A DNA stretch of 33,380 bases from Mariniblastus sp. GTDB lineage: Bacteria; Planctomycetota; Planctomycetia; Pirellulales; Pirellulaceae. This document shows, piece after piece, positions 8,163-16,358 of this stretch; the first letter of the stretch is position 1, and each line of letters opens with the position of its first letter. The notes below the pieces were generated by a model. It was given only the letters and a program-made list of their open reading frames with translations, was not told the origin of the DNA and did no database searches. The translations under genes and the position numbers were made by a program. Location of the stretch: assembly GCA_022447605.1 (NCBI GenBank), contig JAKVBG010000015.1, positions 62,599 to 95,978 of the forward strand. The letters are read 5' to 3'.

Positions 8163-8969
8163 GTGGATTTTCTGCAGGTCGAAGGAAAGACGTTTGTCAT
8201 ATTTGGCGTTGCCAACCGCAAGAGCGTGGCTTGGCATATCGGCAAAACGCTGGAAGAATCCGGGGCAACCGTCGTGTATGTCGTGCGCAGTCCTGAACGG
8301 CGCGATTCCCTGCTGAAACTGATGGGGGACCGCCCCCTGTACGTCTGTGATGTTGAATTCGAAGACCAGATCGCAGCGGTCCGCGAGCAAATCGGCCAGA
8401 CTTTCCCCCAGCTTGACGGCCTGGTCCACTCCATCGCCTTTGCCGATTACGAAGGTGGTATCAAGCCATTCCACGAAACGGGCAAGAAGCAGTTCATGCG
8501 AACCATCGACATCTCCTGCTACTCCTTCATGGCCGTTGCCAATCAGTTCAAGACATTGCTGAGCCACGACGCCTCGGTTGTCACGATTTCCATCTCAACC
8601 ACAACGATGGCCAGCGAAAACTACGGGTTCATGGCGCCGGTCAAGGCGGCGCTCGACTCATCCCTCGCCTTTCTGGCCAAGAGTTTCAGTCAGTTTTCCA
8701 ACATCCGGTTCAACGCCGTGGCACCCGGACTTCTCAAGACATCAGCCTCTGCCGGGATCCCCGGTTATGTCGACGCCTACCTGTTCGCGGAAAAGGTCAT
8801 TCCCCGAGGAGCGGCGGTGACCACGCAGGAGGCGGCCAACGCGGCCTGCTTCCTTCTCAGCCCGCGTTCATCCGGAATGAATGCCCAGCGAATGGTGATC
8901 GATGCAGGGATGGCGATCAACTACTTCGACTCCGAAGTCGTTTCCAAAGTGATGTCGGACCCGGATTGA
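8163..8969 (+). CDS. Enoyl-ACP reductase, divergent FabI-like SDR
   Basis: This is a 268-residue short-chain dehydrogenase of FabI type. Its cofactor motif is [10 protein letters not shown] (15-24) and its catalytic pair is Tyr154-x6-Lys161 in NYGFMAPVK, the spacing specific to FabI rather than ordinary SDRs. The usual first active-site tyrosine of FabI, ten residues earlier (Tyr146 in E. coli), is Ile144 here, and the surrounding SYLGAERAIPNY block reads [12 protein letters not shown]. This suggests an altered substrate pocket or a non-housekeeping role. Translation starts at GTG 8163, preceded by an AAGGT Shine-Dalgarno overlapping the FabZ stop codon, so the two genes are probably translationally coupled. 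A noncatalytic role is unlikely, because the Tyr-Lys pair is kept. Confidence 0.87.
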   Translation: MDFLQVEGKTFVIFGVANRKSVAWHIGKTLEESGATVVYVVRSPERRDSLLKLMGDRPLYVCDVEFEDQIAAVREQIGQTFPQLDGLVHSIAFADYEGGIKPFHETGKKQFMRTIDISCYSFMAVANQFKTLLSHDASVVTISISTTTMASENYGFMAPVKAALDSSLAFLAKSFSQFSNIRFNAVAPGLLKTSASAGIPGYVDAYLFAEKVIPRGAAVTTQEAANAACFLLSPRSSGMNAQRMVIDAGMAINYFDSEVVSKVMSDPD

Positions 8970-9178
8970 TCGCGATCGCCAGTTTTCTCCGGATCCAGGA
9001 AGGGAAAAACTCCCCTTGACGCCCTGAGGATCTGGCAAAAGTGGCGCTAAAATCTACGGCGAAAACACGCTCCTATGATTGCCAGAAGTACCGGAATCGG
9101 GACAATAACCGGAGCGTGACTGGGCAACCCGCCGTAACGCTTCAGTAGCACCCGAACCATCAATGAAATCGAGCGACC

Positions 9179-9769
9179 ATGAACCAACTCCTCACTTCAC
9201 TATGCGGCCTCCTATTAATCGCGACGCTCGTCCAGTCCGGCGATGCCCAGGAAAACAGCCCGACGAAACAGGACAAACCGGCCACGGTCGAATTTTCAGT
9301 CGCCGATGGAAACATGAAAATGAAGGCCCCCTCGGCCTGGAAAAAAATCAAGCCAAAAATCAACTTCATCGAAGCCGAGTTTCAAATACCACCGACTGAG
9401 GGAGACGAAAACAATGGCCGCCTGACGATCATGGGAGCAGGTGGTTCGGTCCAAGCGAATATCGATCGCTGGATCGGCCAATTCAAACAGAGCGATGGCA
9501 CCTCAACCAGATCCAAGACCAAGTCCGAGAAAATGGAAGTGAACGGCATGCCTGTCCACATGGTGGACATCACCGGAAACTACATGGACGGAATGGGGGG
9601 GCCATTTGGCCCCAAAACCGAACGCGAGAATTACCGCATGCTGGGCGCCATCATCGAAACAGCCAACGACGGCAGGTATTTTGTCAAGTTGTACGGCCCA
9701 CGAAAAACGATTGACAAGCAGGCCGCCCAGTTCAAAAAGATGATTCAAGGTGTCAAAGTGGTCGACTGA
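9179..9769 (+). CDS. Exported protein of unknown function
   Basis: This 196-residue protein begins with a clear signal peptide: a short N-region, the hydrophobic stretch LLTSLCGLLLIATLV and probable cleavage near SGDAQ (about residue 24). The mature part is Lys-rich and polar, with segments such as MKMKAPSAWKKIKPK and a C-terminal FKKMIQGVKVVD, and has no cysteine pair or known catalytic motif. It resembles small secreted proteins common in planctomycete genomes, but no function can be assigned. It stands alone, with 209 bp before and 147 bp after it. No strong Shine-Dalgarno precedes the ATG. Confidence 0.8.
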   Translation: MNQLLTSLCGLLLIATLVQSGDAQENSPTKQDKPATVEFSVADGNMKMKAPSAWKKIKPKINFIEAEFQIPPTEGDENNGRLTIMGAGGSVQANIDRWIGQFKQSDGTSTRSKTKSEKMEVNGMPVHMVDITGNYMDGMGGPFGPKTERENYRMLGAIIETANDGRYFVKLYGPRKTIDKQAAQFKKMIQGVKVVD

Positions 9770-9916
9770 CTGGAAACAGAACTTTCAATTAACCCAATGG
9801 ACCTTGAAACCTTAGACCATTATCGAGATCGCTGACCCGGCCTGCCAAAGGGACCTCAATCCGGTGACGGGCCAACAAGCGATGACCGAGAATCCCGAAC
9901 CTGAACTCTTTGCCGA

Positions 9917-11758
9917 ATGAAGATACAGCAATCAGCTCAAGCCCCTGAAGTGGACATCGCGCAGACAGTCAATCCTGTCGAGCAATCTGCACTCATGGAG
10001 TGGTTCCAATCTATCCAAATGGACGATCCCTTACTCGGCCTGGCCCTGATCCTGATGATCGGGATCATCGGCGGCGAACTGTTCGCCTTGATTCGTCTTC
10101 CCAAGGTGACGGGATGGATCGCTACCGGGATTATCCTGCGGCAACTCTCCCTGCCAGGATTGGGTGCCGAGTCTTTGACGCGGTTTACGCCCCTGATGAG
10201 TTTTGTGCTCGGTTTCATCGCGTTCACCGTCGGTGCAACCTTGTATTTCTCCAGCTTGCGGAATGCGGGTCGACGAATCGGTTTCCTGATGTTGGGCGAG
10301 ATGTTGATTACGCCCACCATTGTCGGTCTGTCCATGGTTTTCGTAGGAACCCTGATCAGTTCACAGATGGACATGAAATCGGGATTGCTTTTGGCCGCCA
10401 TCGCCATTGCCGGGGCGCCCGGCACAACCGTGCTGGTGATCCAGGAGGCCCGTGCGCGTGGGATTCTGACGCGGACCCTGCTGGCGGCCATCGGCCTGAT
10501 CGATATGGTCGCCGTCGGTGTCTTTGTCTTCATCGCCAGCTTCGTGGGTGACAATTCCGGCTGGGGAAATGCCCTCGGCCTGGTCGGCATCCAATTTGGA
10601 GTCAGTTTTGCAGTGGGAGCCTTTTGGGCCTGTGTCGCCTTGGCCCTGACAAGAACCATCGTCGGCCCTGCCTTCCTGGGGCCTACCATGGTGGCCGTGA
10701 TCCTGGGAACGTGGGGGACCGCGGTTGGAATGGGTGTCTCGGGAATCCTGGCCTGTACGTTCGCCGGAATCGTGGTAACTAATTTGCGGCACGATACGGT
10801 ACGTTCCACCGAAGCGTACATGCATTCGATCAGCGGCGTCCTGTTTGCGATGTTTTTTACCCTGGCGGGCATGAAACTCGATTTCACACAGGTGCCGGCA
10901 GCGGCAGGGCTGGTAGGCCTGTTCTTTGCCGCCCGCGTGGCCGGCAAATTCACCAGTGCCTTCCTGGCCATGCGAGCCGCCGGCATGTCCCGGGACATCC
11001 GCAACTATCTGGGAATTGCCCTGATCCCCCACGGTGGAGTCGCCGTCGGACTGATTCTCCTGGTTCAGGAAAACCCGAATTTCCAGAGCATTGAAGGAAT
11101 TGTGACAACCGTCGGGTTGGCCGCGCTGGCCATCAACCAGCTGCTGGGTCCCAGTGCCACCCGTTTTGCCTTGCAGCGGACAGGGGAAGACCATAAAGAC
11201 CGGGACCGGTTACTCGATTTCCTGCAGGAACAACGGATTGTTACCGATCTCAGTGGCAACTCGGTCGAAGAAGTGGTCCGTCGCCTGTCAGGCCTGTTAT
11301 ATGAAACGAGCAATATGACGATCGAGCAGGAAGAGTACATCCAGCAGGTCCTGGAGCGAGATGCCGAAGAGACAACCTGCCTGGGAGAAGGCCTGATGAT
11401 CCCTCATGCCATACTTCCGGGAGACGAAACACAAATCAAGGGGGTTCTCGGAATCAGCAGCCCGGGACTCGACCTGAATGCGCCGGACCATCGCCCCGTG
11501 CATGCCGTGCTGCTGCTGGCGACCCCCGAAACGCAACGGAACCTGCACCTGGAAATCCTGGCCGCCTTTGCCACCGCAATCACCCGGGACCTCAATTTGC
11601 GCGAACAGCTTTACCACGCCCGCAACCCGGCTCGGGCTTACGAGGTGTTGCACGCGGAAGATGCGGAAGACATGAATTACTTCCTGGAGGATGCGTTTGA
11701 ACGAGCTGGCATGCTCGAAACGCCATCCGCCAAGAAATCGAAAAATTCGGACGATTAA
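9917..11758 (+). CDS. CPA2-type cation/proton antiporter fused to a PTS EIIA (fructose/nitrogen type) domain
   Basis: This 613-residue inner-membrane protein carries about a dozen hydrophobic segments between residues 39 and 415, as in the Na+/H+ exchanger family PF00999. Asp196 (GLIDMVAVGVF) sits in a transmembrane helix where CPA2 transporters keep an ion-binding acid. From about residue 430 a cytosolic domain matches PTS EIIA type 2. It contains GEGLMIPHAILPG with the likely phospho-acceptor His497, and a second conserved histidine at 544 (RNLHLEILA). The transporter may therefore be switched by phosphorylation through HPr/EI, linking ion homeostasis to carbon or nitrogen status. That is inference, as no PTS gene is in the window. 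Its last four bases overlap the convergent rluD-like gene. Confidence 0.88.
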   Translation: MKIQQSAQAPEVDIAQTVNPVEQSALMEWFQSIQMDDPLLGLALILMIGIIGGELFALIRLPKVTGWIATGIILRQLSLPGLGAESLTRFTPLMSFVLGFIAFTVGATLYFSSLRNAGRRIGFLMLGEMLITPTIVGLSMVFVGTLISSQMDMKSGLLLAAIAIAGAPGTTVLVIQEARARGILTRTLLAAIGLIDMVAVGVFVFIASFVGDNSGWGNALGLVGIQFGVSFAVGAFWACVALALTRTIVGPAFLGPTMVAVILGTWGTAVGMGVSGILACTFAGIVVTNLRHDTVRSTEAYMHSISGVLFAMFFTLAGMKLDFTQVPAAAGLVGLFFAARVAGKFTSAFLAMRAAGMSRDIRNYLGIALIPHGGVAVGLILLVQENPNFQSIEGIVTTVGLAALAINQLLGPSATRFALQRTGEDHKDRDRLLDFLQEQRIVTDLSGNSVEEVVRRLSGLLYETSNMTIEQEEYIQQVLERDAEETTCLGEGLMIPHAILPGDETQIKGVLGISSPGLDLNAPDHRPVHAVLLLATPETQRNLHLEILAAFATAITRDLNLREQLYHARNPARAYEVLHAEDAEDMNYFLEDAFERAGMLETPSAKKSKNSDD

Positions 11759-12729
11759 CCCCGGTAAGTACGGATCACCTCGAGGGTCTGGACCAGGTCC
11801 TCGCGGAGCGGTGCCGACACCGTCAGTCGCTCGCCGGAAACCGGGTGATGGAACGCGATCCTGCTGGCATGTAAAGCTTGGCGTTCCAGGAGGACATGCT
11901 GATCATTCCGGTCACCGGAAAAATCACCTCGAGTGACACGGGCTCGACCACTGTAGTGACGGTCACACAGGACCGGGCAGCCGACGTGGGCCAAGTGGAC
12001 ACGAATCTGATGGGTCCGGCCGGTCTTCGGAAACAGCCGAACCACGGCAAAGCCGTCCAATCTCTCCTGCACCTCGAACCGCGTCTGGGCGTCGCGACTG
12101 GTCGAATGCCCTTCGCGAATGGCCATCTTTTCACGCTGGTAAGGATGGACGCCGATCGGCCGGTCAATCAGGTCGCGATCCCGATCCGGTGCCGGAGATA
12201 CAATCGCCCAGTACTCTTTTTCAACCGCGCGTTGTTCAAATTGTCGGGCCAGCTCATGATGGGCCAAATCCGATTTGGCAACCAGGATCACACCGCTCGT
12301 ATCCCGATCCAAACGGTGGACAATGCCGGGCCGCGTCGCTCCCCCAACTTGGCTGAGCTGCTCAAAACGAAACGCCAACGCAGCAGTCAAGGTACCGGAC
12401 CAATGTCCCTTGGCGGGATGCACCACCATCGACGGCGGCTTATTGACCGCCGCCAAGTGCTCATCTTCGTACAGCAGGTCGAGCGGGATGTCCTCCGGGA
12501 TGGCCGTGGCCGGCTCGGGAACTGGCAATACGATTTCGACACGTTGACCTGGCTTCAATTTCAGTGATGACTTGGCAACGTTACCATCAACTGTCACCTG
12601 CTGCTTGCCCACGGCCCGCTGCAACTTTGCCCGGCTGAACTGCGGGAACTGGTTGACCAGAAACGAGTCCAGCCGCATGTTGGCCTGTTCGTCTTCGACG
12701 CTTCGCGTTTCAACAGGTTGATCGGTCAC
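11755..12729 (-). CDS. rluD: 23S rRNA/tRNA pseudouridine synthase, RluD family
   Basis: This 324-residue enzyme has an N-terminal S4 RNA-binding domain (about 17-65, MRLDSFLVNQFPQFSRAKLQ) and a RluA/RluD catalytic domain. The catalytic Asp141 lies in HRLDRDTSG, and the KTGRTHQIRVHLAHVG block is also present. It isomerises uridine to pseudouridine, in RluD at helix 69 of 23S rRNA; other RluA-family targets cannot be excluded. The start codon is GTG. The gene is convergent with the antiporter gene and overlaps it by 4 bp. Confidence 0.92.
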   Translation of the reverse strand: MTDQPVETRSVEDEQANMRLDSFLVNQFPQFSRAKLQRAVGKQQVTVDGNVAKSSLKLKPGQRVEIVLPVPEPATAIPEDIPLDLLYEDEHLAAVNKPPSMVVHPAKGHWSGTLTAALAFRFEQLSQVGGATRPGIVHRLDRDTSGVILVAKSDLAHHELARQFEQRAVEKEYWAIVSPAPDRDRDLIDRPIGVHPYQREKMAIREGHSTSRDAQTRFEVQERLDGFAVVRLFPKTGRTHQIRVHLAHVGCPVLCDRHYSGRARVTRGDFSGDRNDQHVLLERQALHASRIAFHHPVSGERLTVSAPLREDLVQTLEVIRTYRG

Positions 12730-12892
12730 ACGGTTGTCCGGTTCGAGGTAAGTTCAACAGCAGCCAGCCTTGCCCGCAATCAGGCGAAACCACCAGGTGT
12801 TAACCGAGGGTTGCCACTGGATTTCGAGAGCCTTTCTACTAGGATGATTGTAAGGGAAAAACAATGCGCTGCGATGACTCCTGTTTCAAAAT

Positions 12893-13498
12893 ATGGACGG
12901 CATGAGCCAAGAATCAACCAGCATGGGATATTGCTCCCGCTGTGAACAGAATGTCCTGCACGCCCGCGCCGAAACAGGCCGCCTGGCCGACTGGCTGGAA
13001 TGGCCGACCTTCAAATTGACCCGGCTCCTGAGGCCCCCGGTCTGGCAATGCGGCCAATGTGGCCATCGCGTCCACTTCCTGGGCCGTTGTCATCAGGACG
13101 CAGATACTCTGGAAATGGAATGGCCCGTCACGGCCGTCCAGGAAGATGGGAATTTCATACGTCGAGACCGCTCCCTGCTCCTGCAAAAACAACGGTCCGC
13201 CAGGTTCTCGCAGAAATATCGGGATGGAATTGTGCAACGGCTCGTGTCCGGGACAACGACCATGAATCAGGTCAGCCGTGAACTGGAAGTCAGTGAATCC
13301 GACTTGCTGGCCTGGGTTGCCGATTTGCTGGAACGGCGTGACGAAATGATCAAGACGCTTACACAACAGGTCGCCCACACCCCGATTGCCGGCGAGGACC
13401 ATCGACAGGCTGTCGCCTTGACTGGACTGGATGACGACCAGATCGTCGAGGGCCATGTTCACCCCGAAGATGAAAACGGGAGTCCAGCAGCCGGATGA
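12893..13498 (+). CDS. Zinc-ribbon and HTH-like protein, unknown function
   Basis: This 201-residue protein begins with a likely zinc ribbon made of Cys14-x2-Cys17 and Cys53-x2-Cys56, with an amphipathic stretch between the pairs. Residues about 105-155 (YRDGIVQRLVSGTTTMNQVSRELEVSESDLLAWVADLLERRDE) are helical, and the pattern is typical of a transposase/resolvase-like helix-turn-helix, which suggests DNA binding. The C-terminal tail is acidic and probably disordered. ATG 12893 is used, but ATG 12902 or 12923 would keep the zinc ribbon. A small unknown gene follows 70 bp downstream with its own promoter-like sequence. A regulatory role is a guess; the metal site and HTH are visible. Confidence 0.7.
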   Translation: MDGMSQESTSMGYCSRCEQNVLHARAETGRLADWLEWPTFKLTRLLRPPVWQCGQCGHRVHFLGRCHQDADTLEMEWPVTAVQEDGNFIRRDRSLLLQKQRSARFSQKYRDGIVQRLVSGTTTMNQVSRELEVSESDLLAWVADLLERRDEMIKTLTQQVAHTPIAGEDHRQAVALTGLDDDQIVEGHVHPEDENGSPAAG

Positions 13499-13523
13499 CG
13501 TTGTTGCCGGAATATGCTATCAT
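13495..13523 (+). promoter_or_regulatory. Candidate housekeeping promoter for the small gene at 13569
   Basis: ATGACG (13495-13500) matches four of six -35 positions. After 17 bp comes TATCAT (13518-13523), preceded by TG at -15/-14 (extended -10, TGCTATCAT). Predicted transcription starts about 40 nt before the ATG. Confidence 0.45.
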
Positions 13524-13568
13524 GGAAACCGACGTTGCAAATGCAAACTGAATCGATTTGGAACACCC

Positions 13569-13814
13569 ATGGCCGACAAGAATGAAATGCAGTTTATCGA
13601 GATGACCGGTGCCACCCTGGCAGAGATCATTAACGACAGTGAAATACAGACCCAAGACCTGGGAAGTGCCGGCGTTGACGACAAGTCGATTGTCAGGGTC
13701 AATCACCACGGTGATATCGAGTTGCGCCGGGCCAAGAAATGGGACATCATCGGCGGACTGCTAGGCAGTTTTGAAGAACGACTGAAACAGATCACTGGCC
13801 TGGATTGGGCTTGA
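13569..13814 (+). CDS. Small acidic protein of unknown function
   Basis: This is an 81-residue protein starting at ATG 13569 (MADKNEMQF). The frame is open upstream, but that part overlaps the preceding gene and has no better start. It contains IEMTGATLAEIIND, DDKSIVRVNHHGDIELRR and a C-terminal helix IIGGLLGSFEERLKQITGLDW. There are no cysteines and no signal peptide, so it is probably cytosolic. A promoter-like sequence with an extended -10 lies about 50 bp upstream. I do not recognise a family. Coding is supported by the promoter, the clean start and a sequence unlike random translation. Confidence 0.62.
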   Translation: MADKNEMQFIEMTGATLAEIINDSEIQTQDLGSAGVDDKSIVRVNHHGDIELRRAKKWDIIGGLLGSFEERLKQITGLDWA

Positions 13815-13864
13815 TGAGACAACGGAACCGCACTTTTTCCTACTGATCAAATCGCGACTGATTC

Positions 13865-13896
13865 CTTATTCGGAATCCTCCTTATTCGGAATCCTC
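13865..13896. repeat. Perfect 16-bp tandem duplication at the kinase stop codon
   Basis: CTTATTCGGAATCCTC occurs at 13865-13880 and again at 13881-13896 without mismatch. On the minus strand the inner copy encodes the kinase's last residues (EDSE) and its stop codon, and the second copy lies just beyond. Because 16 is not a multiple of three, the duplication would have shifted the frame if the stop had not been inside the unit. Confidence 0.9.
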
Positions 13897-15048
13897 GTCA
13901 GCAAACAGTTCATCCTGGATCTCCAGCAGTTCTTCGATCCAGATGCGGATATCATTTTCATATTCACTGGACAGGTCGTTCTTGACCAATTGCCGGTGAA
14001 ACGCCGCCGCTCCCTCTTCCAGCAACTCAGCCGCCTCGGCACTGGGAAATCGTTGTTCCGGATCCGGATTGACCATGCCACGACAAAACGTCATCAACAG
14101 TTCGTTCCTGGCAACGTCATTCGGCATCAACTCCGGCAGTCGATCGAGGAGATTGCGTTTGGATTCGACCAATTCCGGCAAGTCCCGCGATTCACTGAAC
14201 AGGGGACGTCCCGACAGCAATTCCATCGTCACATAACCGAGGCTGGCCAAGTCGGTCAACGGGCTCTGGGGCTCCCCTTCCAGGACTTCCGGGGCCGCAT
14301 AAGCCGGGGTACAGGCCATCGTGCCAGGTGGGTCCGATACCTGAAAAGCCGAACCGATGTCGATCATTTTTGCGTGACCACTCCGCTTCAACATGATATT
14401 GGAAGGTTTGACGTCCCCATGAATGATCCCTTGCCGGTGCAACGCCGCCAGGGCTTCCAGGCAGTCACGGACAATGGCAATCGCCACACCCGCCTTGAAA
14501 CGGGGTTGAACCGGTCCCGCAGTTACCAGTACCTCGTTGATGTACTCCCAGCGTTTTTGACTGACACGTCGCTTGACCACCCCGTACATCTTTGGGGTCA
14601 GTAGACGCCTTAAGTCAAATCCCTCTACCCATTCCATCACCATCATCCGGATCCGGTCACGGTCGAGAAAATTCTGCACGACCAACAAGTTCTCGTGTTG
14701 GATGCGGGCCACACTGGCGGCCACACGGCCCATCCTGGCCATATCGTCGTCGTAGCCGTTGGGGGTTGCGTAGCGGTCTGGAGAAAATATTTTCAAAGCG
14801 ACCGGCAGCGTAAAGCCATCGGAGCCTCGGCGCTCTGTCAAATAGACGGTTCCCTGACCCCCGGCACCGAGGCGACGAAGCAATCTCAAATGCGTCGTCC
14901 AACTCAACCGCTTTTCACGGATAATCTGTTCGTAGCGACCGATCAACTCGGCGCACTGGTTTTCTACCAGTTCACCATTGGGAGTGACCGTCAACGATAC
15001 CTGATCGACGGCGGTTCGGAACAGCGTGTTTGTTTTTCTTTTTTCCAA
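13882..15048 (-). CDS. Hanks-type Ser/Thr protein kinase, soluble, HGD-type catalytic loop
   Basis: This is a 388-residue kinase without a transmembrane segment. The glycine loop is GAGGQGTVYL (61-70), the ATP lysine is Lys86 (VALKIF), the catalytic loop is His210-Gly-Asp212-Val-Lys214-Pro-Ser-Asn217, the metal motif is Asp230-Ile-Gly, and Ala-Pro-Glu stands at 252-254. The catalytic residues are intact, so it should be active. The HRD arginine is Gly, so it is a non-RD kinase and may not need activation-loop phosphorylation. Residues about 150-186 form an insert between helices D and E. The C-terminal tail (about 345-388) is acidic and helical and may bind a partner. An AAGGT Shine-Dalgarno precedes the ATG. 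The substrate is unknown. Confidence 0.9.
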   Translation of the reverse strand: MEKRKTNTLFRTAVDQVSLTVTPNGELVENQCAELIGRYEQIIREKRLSWTTHLRLLRRLGAGGQGTVYLTERRGSDGFTLPVALKIFSPDRYATPNGYDDDMARMGRVAASVARIQHENLLVVQNFLDRDRIRMMVMEWVEGFDLRRLLTPKMYGVVKRRVSQKRWEYINEVLVTAGPVQPRFKAGVAIAIVRDCLEALAALHRQGIIHGDVKPSNIMLKRSGHAKMIDIGSAFQVSDPPGTMACTPAYAAPEVLEGEPQSPLTDLASLGYVTMELLSGRPLFSESRDLPELVESKRNLLDRLPELMPNDVARNELLMTFCRGMVNPDPEQRFPSAEAAELLEEGAAAFHRQLVKNDLSSEYENDIRIWIEELLEIQDELFADEDSE

Positions 15049-15196
15049 TGGTCTACCTTCACCGTCCCGCGAAACACCTGCCTGGCGGGATATCGGGGCA
15101 GAGCGTTTGCTCGAGCCCTATTCTCGAAACTCCAAAGCCGGGGTCGATGTTCCCATATTTGGCCTTTTGTGGCAACGACAGCTTCCCGATTGAAAT

Positions 15197-16237
15197 TCAA
15201 ACGCTCGGGGCACCGGGAACATCCCCACGCGGCATCAACCCGCTCCGCTGCTCACAGGTTAACCGGTTTTCTGGTCGCGGGAATCCAAGTTCCTTGTCGA
15301 CCTGGTTGATCAGAGGGGTCCGGTTACGGAAACGCCGAATATTCTCAATAAACAGGTTAACGGTCGACCCGACCCGCCACCGAGACTGGGCCCCGACATG
15401 GGGGGTGATCAGGACATTCTCCATCGCCCAGAGCGGGTGGTCCGGCGGGAGCGGCTCCGGATCGACGACATCCAGGCCGGCGCCGGCCAATGGGCCTTCG
15501 GCCAGGGCCTGCTGCAGGGCCGAGTGGTCCACCACCCCACCCCGACCCACATTGATAAAATAAGACCCGGGCGCCATCGCTGCAAAACAGTCCTGTCCAA
15601 TCACTCGCTGGTTCCCCCCGGTCAGGGGCAAGGTACAAAGGACGATGCGGGACATGCTGAACAGGGGAACCAACTGCTCGGCCCCCAGAACTTCGACGCC
15701 CGAAACCTGTGCGTCACCGGGGAAATGATCGGTCGCCACGATGCGCCCCGCCATGGGGCGCAGGCACTCGGCAATCCGCTGACCGTTCCCGCCGAACCCG
15801 ACAATACCTACCGTACTGCCCGAAAGGTCATCGGTCGGCCGACGGGTGTACTCGCGACGGTCCTGGGCCCGGAAAAACATCGGCAATCCGCGCAGCAAAC
15901 CGAGGGTCAGGGCCAACGCCTGTTCGGCAACCTGGTCGGCAAACAGACCCGAGCATCCACTGACGAGGATCGATGATTCGGCCACCGACGGCGTCAGGCA
16001 ATGATCCAGCCCAGCCGCCGAAGATTGAATCCAGCGCAATCGACCTTGCCGGACAACGGCCCCCCAATCAACGGGCATCTTGGCGTGGCCGCAGAACAGA
16101 TCAGCCTCCATGATATCCTCATGGATCCGCTCCTGGCTGGAGACCAGCACCTTCGTCCCGGTTCCCACCGAGGACTCAATCCGCCGGACTTCCTGCTCGG
16201 AAACGGGAAAACAGAGCACAATCGTCTCAGACTTCAA
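15197..16237 (-). CDS. D-isomer-specific 2-hydroxyacid dehydrogenase
   Basis: This is a 346-residue NAD(P)-dependent dehydrogenase. The cofactor motif is G147-F-G149-G-N-G152, and the catalytic set is Arg232 (NVGRGGVVD), Glu261 (DPEPLP) and His280 (TPHVGA). It would interconvert a 2-ketoacid and a D-2-hydroxyacid. Specificity (glyoxylate/hydroxypyruvate, D-lactate, other) cannot be read. The first codon is TTG, with an AAAGGG Shine-Dalgarno about 8 nt upstream; no in-frame ATG gives a better start. A -10-like ATCATA (minus strand TATGAT) lies about 45 bp upstream. Confidence 0.88.
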   Translation of the reverse strand: MKSETIVLCFPVSEQEVRRIESSVGTGTKVLVSSQERIHEDIMEADLFCGHAKMPVDWGAVVRQGRLRWIQSSAAGLDHCLTPSVAESSILVSGCSGLFADQVAEQALALTLGLLRGLPMFFRAQDRREYTRRPTDDLSGSTVGIVGFGGNGQRIAECLRPMAGRIVATDHFPGDAQVSGVEVLGAEQLVPLFSMSRIVLCTLPLTGGNQRVIGQDCFAAMAPGSYFINVGRGGVVDHSALQQALAEGPLAGAGLDVVDPEPLPPDHPLWAMENVLITPHVGAQSRWRVGSTVNLFIENIRRFRNRTPLINQVDKELGFPRPENRLTCEQRSGLMPRGDVPGAPSV

Positions 16238-16281
16238 ATCAATAACCCTTTTACAGAAGCAGTAAGAACGCCAGCTTTTCC

Positions 16282-16310
16282 ATCATAGCGGGTGTCCGTT
16301 CCGCAGAAAA
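16282..16310 (-). promoter_or_regulatory. Candidate promoter for the 2-hydroxyacid dehydrogenase gene
   Basis: On the minus strand TATGAT (16287-16282) is preceded by GC and, 17 bp further upstream, by TTTTCT (16310-16305), a weak -35. The predicted start lies about 40 nt before the TTG codon. Confidence 0.35.
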
Positions 16311-16358
16311 TCCACTCCAATAGGGAGAACTTTTTCCGAAAAAAGCAGGGCAGACCCG

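Noticed and set aside
9002..9020. AAGGG/CCCTT hairpin after the FabI-like gene as a terminator
   Set aside because: The stem is only five pairs and no T-run follows.
13431..13568. Earlier start for the small protein at 13569
   Set aside because: It overlaps the zinc-ribbon gene, and a promoter-like element lies inside it; ATG 13569 is the better start.
13865..13896. CRISPR repeat
   Set aside because: Only two adjacent copies with no spacer; a simple tandem duplication.
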